Positions 32,300-41,050 of a DNA stretch of 64,000 nucleotides are shown one piece after another. The notes under the pieces are model-generated. The model saw only the letters and a program-made list of their open reading frames with translations, made no database searches and was not told where the DNA came from. The position numbers and the translations under genes were made by a program. Location of the stretch: NCBI GenBank assembly GCA_021234155.1, contig JAJEKV010000012.1, forward strand, positions 6,947,789 to 7,011,788. Direction: 5' to 3'. The DNA comes from Isoetes taiwanensis (Eukaryota > Streptophyta > Lycopodiopsida > Isoetales > Isoetaceae). How positions within the stretch are numbered: position 1 is the stretch's first letter; each line of letters opens with the position of its first letter.

Positions 32300-33294
32300 A
32301 TGGCCCCCACCAAACAGACAGCTCGAGTGGTTATGGAGGATGGATCGACAAGCGTCCAAGTGCTTGCCGCCGAACAGAAGGCGAAAGAGACTCGAGAGCG
32401 AGCCAAAAATGAAGAGACTTCAAACCGAGACCAGTCAAACCCGGAGAATTAGAAGGACAGGAGGGTACGGGACAAACAGGAGCAAGATCAGCAGGATGGG
32501 GACGAGGAGAATGATGAGCAGCAAAACCTAGAAGTAGCAGAAAGGGAGGCTCGTCGACTGCGAAAAATCAAGAAGAGAAAAGGTAGAAGAGAAGAAGCGG
32601 AGATTGGCAGAAAGACAAGAACTTGCTCGACAGAGGAAAAACAAGGGGAAAACCCGAGCTCTGCCAAAGAAACCCTAGAGGAAAACCAAGAAGACACCCA
32701 GCAAAGGGGTGAAAATAACAGAGAGGGAGCTTGATAGGCCGGCATCGTCCTCATCAGACATAGAGTCGGACAATGACGCTTGGAGGATTCCCTGCTAGAC
32801 GGAAGGATCGGGACCCTTCAATCCCGACATCCAGGAAGTTGCAACACCACCTCTCTATCCTACATGGCCGAAATCAGTTGCAGATTCTAAGAAGGCCAAG
32901 CCGGTGCAGGATTCATATGTACTCAAGCACGAGCGAGAATACAAGAAGAAGCTCAGGGAGAATACAAGAAGAAGCTCAGGGAATACAAGAAATACATGAA
33001 GATGTACGAGTCATACTCCAAGTATTACGAAGAAAACAAGGTGGCATACGTGGAATACGTGGACTTCTCATTCCAAGAGCCGCATTTGCAAGACTGACCC
33101 GTGAGATCTTGCAAGAATTCGACAAGAAGAAGCGAGTAACAGACGACATGTTGGTTGCATTACAGAAAGCAGTTGAGCAGAAGCTGGTGCAGCATTTTGA
33201 AGACTCTTTAGCATGTGCTCTTCATGCGAAAAGAGTCACGTGCATGCCCAGAGATATGAAGCTGGCCAGCTTTATAAAGAAGGAGGACTTTTGA
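32300..33294 (+). pseudogene. Histone H3-like protein with large insert, encoded by the retrotransposon
   Basis: Seen: the ATG at 32300 opens with MAPTKQTARVV, identical to the histone H3 tail (MARTKQTAR) except R2 to P. The final 77 codons (33061-33291) read LLIPRAAFARLTREILQEF, then after DKKKRV, MLVALQKAVEQKLVQHFEDS and CALHAKRVTCMPRDMKLA. This aligns block by block with the H3 fold (LLIRKLPFQRLVREIAQDF, ALQEAAE-x-x-LV-x-x-FED, CAIHAKRVT-x-MP-x-D-x-x-LA), including canonical loop 1 length, unlike CENH3. Between them lie about 250 codons rich in Lys, Glu, Arg and Gln, an acidic SSSSDIESDND patch and a Tyr/Lys coiled-coil-like stretch (EYKKYMKMYESYSKYYEENK). The copy is broken: three TAG stops (32450, 32676, 32796), frame changes near 32583 and 33060, and a 23-bp tandem duplication (32936-32981). 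Known: H3 forms the nucleosome with H4. Inferred: an ancestral element expressed an H3-like chromatin protein. Some frame changes could instead be introns. Confidence 0.8.
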
Positions 33295-33437
33295 ATATGT
33301 ACATATAAATTTTTTGTAAATATAAAAGTTGTTTAAATTGAGTTGCAAAGTATAATAATATATTTGATGTGGTTGTATTGATGGCATGTGTAACTTGTAT
33401 TAAGTAATTTGGGCAAAAAGCGACCGAATAGACCCCA

Positions 33438-33700
33438 CCCCTCACAGAGTGCGCCAGGGTCCCAAGTGAAAATTTAGAACGGGCCTCTCGCCCAATGTGT
33501 GAGTGTTTGGCCTCTGATCAATGCCTAGATAAGTCCAAAACTAGAAATTAAGGGCATATCCAGCTTGACTCCCAAGATAAGCACGATTCTGCCCTCATAC
33601 CAAAGTTTTGGGGTCATTTAGGACCCAAGCAGGAGCCCACCCCTCAAGAGTGTGCCCAGACCCTTAGCAAAAATTTCCTCTCGCGCACTGTGTGAGTGGC
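33438..33700 (+). repeat. Leader repeat modules 4-5 upstream of gag
   Basis: Related to the modules at 31706-32160: CCCCTCACAGAGTGCGCCAGG at about 33438 and CCCCTCAAGAGTGTGCCCAG at about 33640, each followed by CTCTCGC(C/G)CA...TGTGAGTG. They precede the second TATA box. Confidence 0.75.
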
Positions 33701-33881
33701 CTGAATTAAATAGCCATAACTCACTCAAACTACCTCCAAATTAGATGAAATTTGTTGCAATAGGATCATTAGGGAGTCATTTAGACATTCATAAACTTAG
33801 ACTATCTATCAAGTACCTAGTTAGACTTTAAAGTGATAGACATATCCAAACCATAATAATTCCACAAATTAGGGTTCTGCC

Positions 33882-33889
33882 TATAAATA
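33882..33889 (+). promoter_or_regulatory. TATA box preceding gag
   Basis: TATAAATA in GCCTATAAATATAACCACGACCC, about 122 bases upstream of the first gag-frame ATG (34004). Confidence 0.45.
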
Positions 33890-34003
33890 TAACCACGACC
33901 CTTGTTATTTGCATCCTACAGTCTCACTCCTCACTCCAAGGCAATTTTCCTGATCAAAGAGGCACTTACATATTTGTTTGTTGACCCCATCCATATCAGC
34001 ATC

Positions 34004-35590
34004 ATGGTCACTTCTTCATTCAGGTGATGATACAGTGCCACTGCTCATGTGGCAGAGGCCGACATCAACTTTGTCTTCACTGTCTTCCGGAAGGAGATTG
34101 ATGTGGATGCTACCATAAATGCCACACCATTATCAAGACATCGTGAGAGAGTTCCAAGCCAAGATAGGCCCCTCATTGGTAGAACTTCACCCATGCATAA
34201 AGTACTTTGCACCTAGAACAACCTTCGAGCCGCACTGAACAATGTTTCAAACATCGACAAGTACTTAGAAAATAAAGCTGCTCGCATGCCTGATTATATG
34301 ACCATATCCATAAACAGGAAGAGATACTTCTCGTATACTGATGGTGTGGCCATCTTCTTGTCCCATAGAGCCCAAACTCAAATAGGAGAGCCCTCTATTC
34401 AGCCAATGAATGTAGAACCCACTGCCTCCATGGCAGAAGAGCAGCTGTTCTTGGAGTACGAAGGTTCAGAATAGGAGGAGGACGAAGAAGGCGAACAAGG
34501 CTATGATGTCTAAGATCTCATCGACTCGACCCTACCCAAGAATGGCAGCAAGCAGAACAAGATCTTCAGGGCTTCGACGAAGGCTTGAGGATGACAAGGA
34601 CAGCTCCCCCGCTTGGGTTAGGCACCACCAGCCTAACCCCGGTCATCATCGAAAGCCAAGAGTACCTCCTGTTGCATGACATAAAGAACCTTCCAGAGTG
34701 CAGAGACAGAGGGTACAGAATGGACGAGCTCCTATACCTCCTGCGCCAACAAGCCGAAGTCGATGACTTCATCGACTGAGAAACACAAGACTTCCCTATC
34801 AGCATCAGGGAAGCCCACACCTACACTGGACAATCATCATCCGACATCAAAGCCCACAACAATATTCAGCAAATGATGACACAACAGGAGCTACCCTCGG
34901 AGGAAGAATTCATCGCCATCCAAGAACAGATGGGCATTTGAGGCAAGAAGACGAGTGCACTCCTGCCCAGCTCTTCATTAGCGGCGCCAACTAGGATCGA
35001 CAGAGGCGGGATCAACTTGACCTCCTTCAGGTCCATGTTTGCAGATTACAAGGACCTGACAGCAGTACCGGTGGACGAGTACTTTGGAAGGCACAGGACC
35101 GACATCAGAACCGGAGAAGAGGCAGGAGAGGGAGGACATGACAAGGCCCTCAGGTTCTATCTTTCGCTCCTCACTGACGGAAGGATAGCAGTGATACATC
35201 GGCAGTTCAGCCCACGGGGAGAAGAAGGGGTATTCCTGCTCGACAACCAACCTCAAGGGAGCGGCCAAGATTTGGTGGAAAGGCTATGTCAAGACCCATG
35301 ATTAAGCAGGGATAGCTGCAGATTCAAGAAGTTATCCAAGGCATTTAAGTGTCACTACGTGCTGAGGGAACACAAATGCCATATGGTGCAGCAGTTTTAC
35401 AGGCTGGACCAGGGCAATAAGATGGTGCAGAAATACATCGAAGAATTTATGAGGCTGAGGCTCTATGTGCCAAAGTTGAGTGAAAGACATGCAGTAGAGG
35501 GGTATATTGAGGGCTTGAATGAGGAGATCAAGAAGCTTGTAAAGCTATCAAACCCAGAACAGTGTCAGAAGCAGAGTCCAAGGCCGTGAG
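34004..35590 (+). pseudogene. Ty3/gypsy Gag (capsid) region
   Basis: Pieces in several frames: ADINFVFTVFRKEIDVDATI at the start, NIDKYLENKAARMPDYMTIS, an acidic stretch, then the capsid core from about 35000. The core ends with a typical retrotransposon Gag block, YVLREHKCHMVQQFYRLDQG and QKYIEEFMRLRLYVPKLSER then YIEGLNEEIKKLVKLSNP (compare F-x-x-L-x-Q-x-x-S-V-x-x-Y-x-x-x-F in plant Ty3 Gag). It should form the virus-like particle that packages the RNA. At least five frameshifts or stops. Confidence 0.7.
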
Positions 35591-35882
35591 CTTACAATGA
35601 ACATACCCCCAAAGCAGTGGACAAAAGCAGCAGTACTATCAGGACAAGGGGAAAGTTACTGAAAGCTATAGTTCAAGAGCAACAAGCCCGGCAGCTGCTA
35701 GACCTCAGTACAATGCAAACTATGGAAAGCAAGGGAATGCAAATTTTGGGAAGTAGGACAAGAAGCAGGTCAGCTTCATGGACAAAGAGCAAACGGGTGG
35801 TTCAAACTACTCCAAAGCAGTGAAGCAGATCTTGTAGTCCATCCCGAAGAAGAAGAGGCAAGAATGTATAGAAAAGCAGTTT

Positions 35883-35924
35883 TGCTTTGGGTGCTTCCAA
35901 CTGGGACATCGGACACACAACTGT
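35883..35924 (+). pseudogene. Gag zinc knuckle (CCHC)
   Basis: CFGCFQLGHRTHNC, C-x2-C-x4-H-x4-C, the nucleocapsid RNA-binding knuckle, correctly placed between the capsid and protease regions. Confidence 0.85.
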
Positions 35925-36029
35925 CCTTGTGATGAATACAACACTAGCAGAGCTAAGAGGATGGGAGATACCCCCAGAGAACGACGATGAAGATGCTTAC
36001 GACTACATCCAGGGTGCCACATCTTTGCT

Positions 36030-36728
36030 GTCATTGACTCCGAGAACGCAACGAGTCAATATCAGGTCATCTCAACAATAGGGAAAGTCAAAGCCAAATC
36101 CTTCATAGTGTTGATAGACACGGGGTGCCCCCATAATTTTGCTTCGCCAAGGATGGTAGAGTTGTTGAAGCTGAAGCCTTTGAAATCCAAGCCCAGGCCT
36201 ATTGTGTTGGCAAGTGGAGTGATCTGACACATAGCAGAAAAGAGGATCAACTTCGACATGGACTTGCCAGGTATCAACATTGGAATGGGAGCAGAAGTCA
36301 ACATAGGCATGTATGACTTGATCATAGGCATGGACTACCTTGGCCCGACTGGAGCTGTGATTGATTGTGGGAAGTAGAAAGTCACCTTAACAGTGCCAAA
36401 TGGCAAAGTCATTGAGATAACAGGTAAAGAAGTCACCCCAATCATGCAATGCATGTCTAGTAAGAAGTTACTTAGATGCATAAAGAAGGAGCAAGTGGCC
36501 TATGCCTTTAAACTCGAAGTTGAGAAGCTAGAAACAGAGGAAGACAAGGAGGCCAAAGCATTGAACAAGCTGTCGAAGCCAATAGCCAAGCTAGTGAAGG
36601 AATTCCATGATTTATTCCTGGATGAGATCAAGCAACTTCCACCTTACAAGGGAGTCAAGTGTGAAATAACACTTGAAATAGGGACTAAGCCAACAAGGCA
36701 CCTTACAGAAAGTCAACTTAGGAATTGA
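36030..36728 (+). pseudogene. Ty3/gypsy aspartic protease and linker
   Basis: FIVLIDTGCPHNFASPRMVE gives the catalytic D-T-G at about 36115-36125. It is followed by LKSKPRPIVLASG and YDLIIGMDYLGPTGAVIDCG, the conserved second half (I-G-M-D-x-L) of retropepsin-like proteases. Stops at the GVI|HIAEKR and DCGK|KVTL positions break the frame. The linker to RT (KLVKEFHDLFLDEIKQLPPY, E-I-x-L-E-I-G-T-K-P) is present. Confidence 0.85.
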
Positions 36729-36734
36729 CGGAAT

Positions 36735-37586
36735 TGATGAAGCAATTGCAGGAGTTGCTAGACCTAGGGTTTATAAGACCTAGTGTCTCTTCGTTTGGGG
36801 CGTAAATCCTATTTGTCAAGAAGAAAGATGGAAATCTCAGAATGTGCATTGACTATCGTCAATTAAATAAGCACACCATCAAGAACAAGTATGCGCTGCC
36901 TCGATCAGATGATTTAATGGATCAACTGCAAGGAGCAAAAGCTTCCTCCAAAATAGACTTGAGGTCAGGCTACCATCAGATCAGGATCAAGGAAGAAGAC
37001 ATTCATAAGACTGCATTCAGGACGAGATATGGCCATTGAGTTCATAGCGATGCCATTTGGGTTGTCCAATGCCCCAACAACATTTATGAGACTCATGAAT
37101 GACATTTTTCATAAGTTTCTAGACACGTTCATCATAGTCTACAGCAAATCCTTGAAGGAACATGCCCGACACTTGAGGAAGGTACTTGAAAAGTTGAGGA
37201 GGCATCAACTTTATGCGAAGCTGTCCAAGTGTCACTTCGCCATCAAAAGAGTAGAGTACTTGGGGCATGTGATTATAGCAGAAGGGAATTTCCTCAACCC
37301 TGCAAAGATTGACGCGGTAATTGATTGGCCAGCTCTGAAGAACATCCATGAAGTGAGGAGCTTCCTCGGCTTAGCAGGGTATTACAGAAAGTTCGTCAGG
37401 AACTTTGCAAAGGTAGCAGCACCGTTAACGGACCTCATCAAAGCTGAGAACATAAAAGATTGGGCAAGTCATTGGCAAAAGAGGGCCCATGCAGCATTCG
37501 AGACATTGAAGGAAGCTTTAACGATTGCCCCAGTCTTAATATTGCCCGATCTAGAGAAAGCGAGATTGCAACAGGAGTGGTCTTGA
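36735..37586 (+). pseudogene. Ty3/gypsy reverse transcriptase lacking YxDD
   Basis: [59 protein letters not shown] (first catalytic Asp, 36952-36981), EFIAMPFGLSNAPTTFMRLM, then TFIIVYSKSLKEHARHLRKV. Intact relatives have I-V-Y-x-D-D-I-L-V-Y-S-K-S here, so about seven residues including both catalytic aspartates are missing, in frame. The connection domain follows (VEYLGHVIIAEG, IHEVRSFLGLAGYYRKFVRN). A stop interrupts before ILFVKKKDG and a small frame change occurs at YGH/MAIEF. The domain order is otherwise normal. Confidence 0.9.
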
Positions 37587-38170
37587 TGCAGGAGGAGAGG
37601 GTGGTAGCGTATGATTCAAGGAAGATGAACAATGTCGAAATGCGCTATCTAACCCACGACCAGGAGTTGCTAGCAATGGTGAGAGCATTGAGAATATGGA
37701 GGCACTATCTATTGGGGAGGAAGTTCCAATTAAATACGGACCATCATAGTCTACAGTACGTCTTCACCCAACCACATCTCAACTTGAGACAAAGGAGATG
37801 GATGGAGTTCCTGGAGGAGTACGATTTTGACATCGTGTATAAGCCAGGCAAGCTCAACATGGTTGCGGATGCGCTCTCAAGGCACCCCTTGATGACGAGA
37901 CTCCATTGCAATGCCATATCAACACTCACCAGTGAGTTTGACAAGAAGATAGAAGTGACGTTGCCAACGGACCGAGACTTTAAGGAAGAATGGGCAAGCC
38001 TTTTCAAGGAGGCAAGAACGGACAAAGAGAGGCAAACTTTCAAGTATTTTAAGAAAGAAGGTAACCTATTGTACTACAAGAACAAATTGTGCATACCAGA
38101 CTCATCCGGAATTAGGAAGTTAATACTCCATGACACGAGGCATTATAGGGCGCTGTCTCTACGGCCATGA
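37560..38170 (+). pseudogene. Ty3/gypsy RNase H, truncated at its start
   Basis: After PDLEK the expected T-D-A-S-D block with the first catalytic aspartate is missing and the frame resumes at IATGVVLMQEERVVAYDSRK. It continues with YLTHDQELLAMVRALRIWRH, NTDHHSLQYVFTQP, RRWMEFLEEYDFDIVYKPGK and VADALSRHP. The following linker (LLYYKNKLCIPDSSGIRKLI, LHDTRHYRA) normally leads into integrase, but that domain is absent. Confidence 0.85.
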
Positions 38171-38737
38171 TGGAAGAAGCATCCTCTTCCTACGCCGGAG
38201 ATTAGACTTGCATCCATATAGTTAATTAAGTGTAAATAAATGGGTGGTCCCCTAATAACTAACTTTATAATAAATAAATGTGTACTGACGTAGTGTTGGA
38301 CCTGCAGGCCAATAGGAGGATCTAGCGGCAGGAGGGTCGCACTGCGAAGACCGCAACACATATTTTTTGTCATAATGTGTTGCAAGCAGACCAAATGGAC
38401 CTTTAAATTATAAAGTTTTGAAAATCTTGTTAATGATAAGTGTGCAAATTATAAAAGTTTTGTGAATATTAAATGTTAATGTAAGTTTTAAAAACTCTGT
38501 TAATGATAAGTGTGCAAATTATAAAAGTTTTGTGAATATTAAATGTTAATGTAAGTAAGGGTTGAGAAATCACCTTACTATAACATGTTATGGAACAAGG
38601 GATGTGATTATGATATTTAAACTTAAATATTACCTTGGGGTAATTGTTATAAAAATTACATGCATGAAATGTGTTGCAGGGATCATGCAGGTTTCCAAGG
38701 TGGGGAGACTCGTGATGCTGCGGACAACATCAATTCA
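38171..38737 (+). other. Integrase-less interval before the polypurine tract
   Basis: Where the DDE integrase should lie there are only about 570 bases and no integrase motif. It contains a 70-bp tandem duplication (units from about 38429 and 38499, sharing GTTAATGATAAGTGTGCAAA). Confidence 0.7.
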
Positions 38738-38748
38738 AAGTGGGGAGA
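38737..38748 (+). promoter_or_regulatory. Polypurine tract
   Basis: AAAGTGGGGAGA immediately before the 3' LTR start TTGTGACG, the standard second-strand primer arrangement of plant Ty3/gypsy elements. A near copy (AAGGTGGGGAGAC) lies 40 bases upstream. Confidence 0.85.
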
Positions 38749-38749
38749 T

Positions 38750-40215
38750 TGTGACGTTCCAGCATAATATACGGTACAAATACTACCATGCCACTCGTAC
38801 ATGTCACGTCACCTTGATGACATGTACTTGGAAACTGTAAAGGGTTGCACCCTAGGGGGCAGTTGCACATGTCTATAAACATATGCATTTAACCCCTTTG
38901 CCACATGGAAAAACCCCATATGTCCTTTTAAACCTAACCCTAAAAGGTCATGTAATAGGAACAAAAGGGAAAACCCTAAACTTTTTCTATTTTCGCATTT
39001 CGGCTTCGTTGAGCCATTCCGGCCAAGCCAAGCTACTAATTCGCATTGCCAGATGCCGCCAAGCTGCCTTTGCACAACAGATCCTCAAAGACCCAAGCAA
39101 AGGCCGAACACGATACGAGGTGTGGGAGGAAGGTAAACATCGATTCTATTGTGCAATGTCGACCTTTAGTCCAACAATGAGATGGGTCAGCATGTTAGAT
39201 TAGCCTTAGCAGCCTTATAGATTATGAGATCACAAAGCCCTAACAAAGGAACCTAACCATGTCCTATATGTTATTATATATTTCAGTTCTATGTGATGAT
39301 GTCCTATTCTATGCACACTCCTGTGTATTGGAAAGGGGGTAGAGACCCTGAAAGCTTCAGTAGTTGATGTATCTAGATAGCCTCATTAATTCCCAATTGA
39401 TGCGGCATGTGCATAAAAGCCCGCCTGGCTGTGGGTGGTGGGGCTAGACGGTGGATAAGGAGGACATGTCCCATTGCAAATCGATCCCTCTGGTGTGTAA
39501 AGCCTACCAGGGATCTTAGCGGGCTAGGCCTAATGGCTTACCACTGCGTGTGGCAAGGCATGGGCTCGACACCTCTTGGGTGATGCATCACCTTCAATGA
39601 TGTTCAAGTCGTAGACAGGCAGTGGCTCTCTAGCCGCCTATGATGGACATGCATACCTCTGGAGGGAGTGATCTCCTGCCTCATCGGGACTGGGGAGATA
39701 AAACCCAGGATTAGCCCCCTTGGCTATGCAGCCGACAGGCTACGGTCTAGTCCCAAGACTTATTAGCCTATTCTGCAAAGTATGCACAGGAGGGGTGGAT
39801 GGAGAGGACTACCCAATAGCTATGTTCCTTTGTCAGCCCAATCCATTGACATGAATTATGTCTGCAATGACTTCTGGAGACTCAAGCCGTCAGTCCATTC
39901 CCCTTGAGTTTGAGCCTTGGGTAGGATTCCCCCATGATGATGTTGTTGACGTGCTCACACATGTATGTTATGGTGAGCCACCCTTCGAGGTGGAACTATT
40001 TATATTTGATGTCATGTGCTCATGTTTATTTATGCTTCCGCAACTAGGATGTTTCCGAAGGAAGACGGGATAAATGACACGTCCATTCTTCCTCATCGAT
40101 TCCTTGCCACGGGATTGGTGTCAGGTGGACGGCCTCTGTCATCTTAGTTGCCAGAGGGATGAACTCCGGCTTCTAATACAATGGGAGCATCGTACACGAA
40201 GTAGGAGACGTCACA
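38750..40215 (+). repeat. 3' LTR, full length
   Basis: Starts TGTGACGTTCC and ends GAGACGTCACA, giving the TG...CA ends and the inverted match TGTGACGT/ACGTCACA. About 1.47 kb. The right 950 bp match the 5' LTR. A TATA-like TATAAACATA is at about 38873. Confidence 0.85.
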
Positions 40216-40554
40216 CAACACATCAAAAGGGCAGATCCGAGCCCCTATGAGGCTTTATCCCACTAGCACCTCTAGTGATAACCAACACATCAAAAGGGCA
40301 GATCCTTCATGAGCCCCAACCTCTACGAGGCTTTATCCCATACCCCACATACCATATCAATTCCTTGCCCTCCTCGAGATGCTTACCCTCAAGCATGTGG
40401 AACACACGAATGTTGCCACGAGGAATTGAACCTTGGCTCTGATACCAATATTACGCACTAGCACCTCTAGTGATAACCAACACACCAAAAAGGCGGATCC
40501 GTCATGAGCCCCAACCTCTACAAGGCTTTATCCCATACCCCACAGACCATATCA
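40216..40554 (-). mobile_element. TRIM-like miniature LTR retrotransposon
   Basis: Two direct repeats of 99 bp (40261-40359 and 40456-40554; both contain CACTAGCACCTCTAGTGATA and CTTTATCCCATACCCCACA) flank a 96-bp interior. On the minus strand the interior begins after the repeat with TTGGTATCAGAGCCAAGG, an exact initiator tRNA-Met primer binding site (plus 40433-40447). It ends with a purine-rich GAGGAGGGCAAGGAA next to the other repeat, which begins TGATATGG. This is the layout of terminal-repeat retrotransposons in miniature. A third partial repeat copy (40216-40262) abuts the Ty3 3' LTR. Confidence 0.8.
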
Positions 40555-41050
40555 GAGAGCACTACAAGGAGCTCCTAATGTTTGCTCTAGAGGGAGCATC
40601 AAATATCTTAGAGATGAACTTGCAAGGTTGAAGGCTGAAAAGAGATACCTGAAACGAGAGCTACAACAAGTTAATCCAACAGTTTCCCAAGAGTAGTGAA
40701 GACCTTAAATTGGAATGCAAGGAGTTATCTAAGGTAAGTGATAAAAAGTTCCTCTTGCTTGTTATTGTTTGAAGATTTATTTTCCCCCTCTAACATGTCA
40801 ATTCATAGAATCCGACAGGTGTGCACATACTATGCAGGATTCCGACAGATACCTGAAACAAGAGCTAAAACAAGTTAATCCAACAGTTTCCCAAGTGGTT
40901 GAAGACATTAAGTTGGAATGCAAGGAGTTATCTAAGGTAAGTGATAAAAGGTTCCTCTTGATTGTTATTATTTGAAGATTTATTTTGCTCCTCTAACATG
41001 TCGATTCATGGAATCCGACAGGTATGCACATACTATGCGAAGCTTACGAT
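40555..41050 (+). pseudogene. Tandemly duplicated coiled-coil exon of an unknown gene
   Basis: Two copies about 206 bp apart (40642-40847, 40848-41050) each encode RYLK(R/Q)EL(Q/K)QVNPTVSQ followed by D(L/I)KLECKELSK and a consensus donor AAG|GTAAGTGATAA. Each includes the same downstream intron with an ACAG acceptor. Upstream of copy 1 a longer helical stretch reads LRDELARLKAEKRYLKREL. The first copy has a frameshift after VSQ; the second is open. The heptad-like pattern suggests a coiled coil. No family could be assigned. Confidence 0.5.

Larger units (their letters stand above)
30519..40215 (+). mobile_element. Ty3/gypsy LTR retrotransposon carrying a histone H3-like ORF, decayed
   Basis: Order: 5'-truncated LTR, primer binding site, leader with repeats, H3-like ORF, gag with zinc knuckle, aspartic protease, reverse transcriptase, RNase H, (no integrase), polypurine tract, full 3' LTR. 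The pol order and RT sequence are those of Ty3/gypsy elements. The copy is dead: frameshifts throughout, YxDD box deleted, first RNase H aspartate region deleted, integrase missing. The extra ORF between the primer site and gag is the unusual part and is described separately. Confidence 0.9.

Noticed and set aside
33061-33291. The H3-like fold was considered as a CENH3 (centromeric H3).
   Set aside because: Loop 1 has the canonical H3 length (12 residues between the F and A-L-Q blocks) where CENH3 is usually longer, and the tail keeps TKQTAR; a derived H3-like protein fits better.
33061-33291. The H3-like ORF was considered as a chance insertion of a host H3 processed pseudogene.
   Set aside because: Tail and fold both occur, at opposite ends of one ORF separated by a long non-H3 insert, and the fold is highly divergent; a simple retrocopy would be about 136 codons and far more similar.
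34004-34290. The first gag frame (FVFTVFRKEI) was checked as a possible second histone fold.
   Set aside because: No H4, H2A or H2B motif blocks could be aligned; it is consistent with a Gag N-terminal region.
40563-40575. CACTACAAGGAGC resembles a CACTA terminus.
   Set aside because: It lacks subterminal repeats and lies in a stretch continuous with the duplicated coiled-coil exon region.
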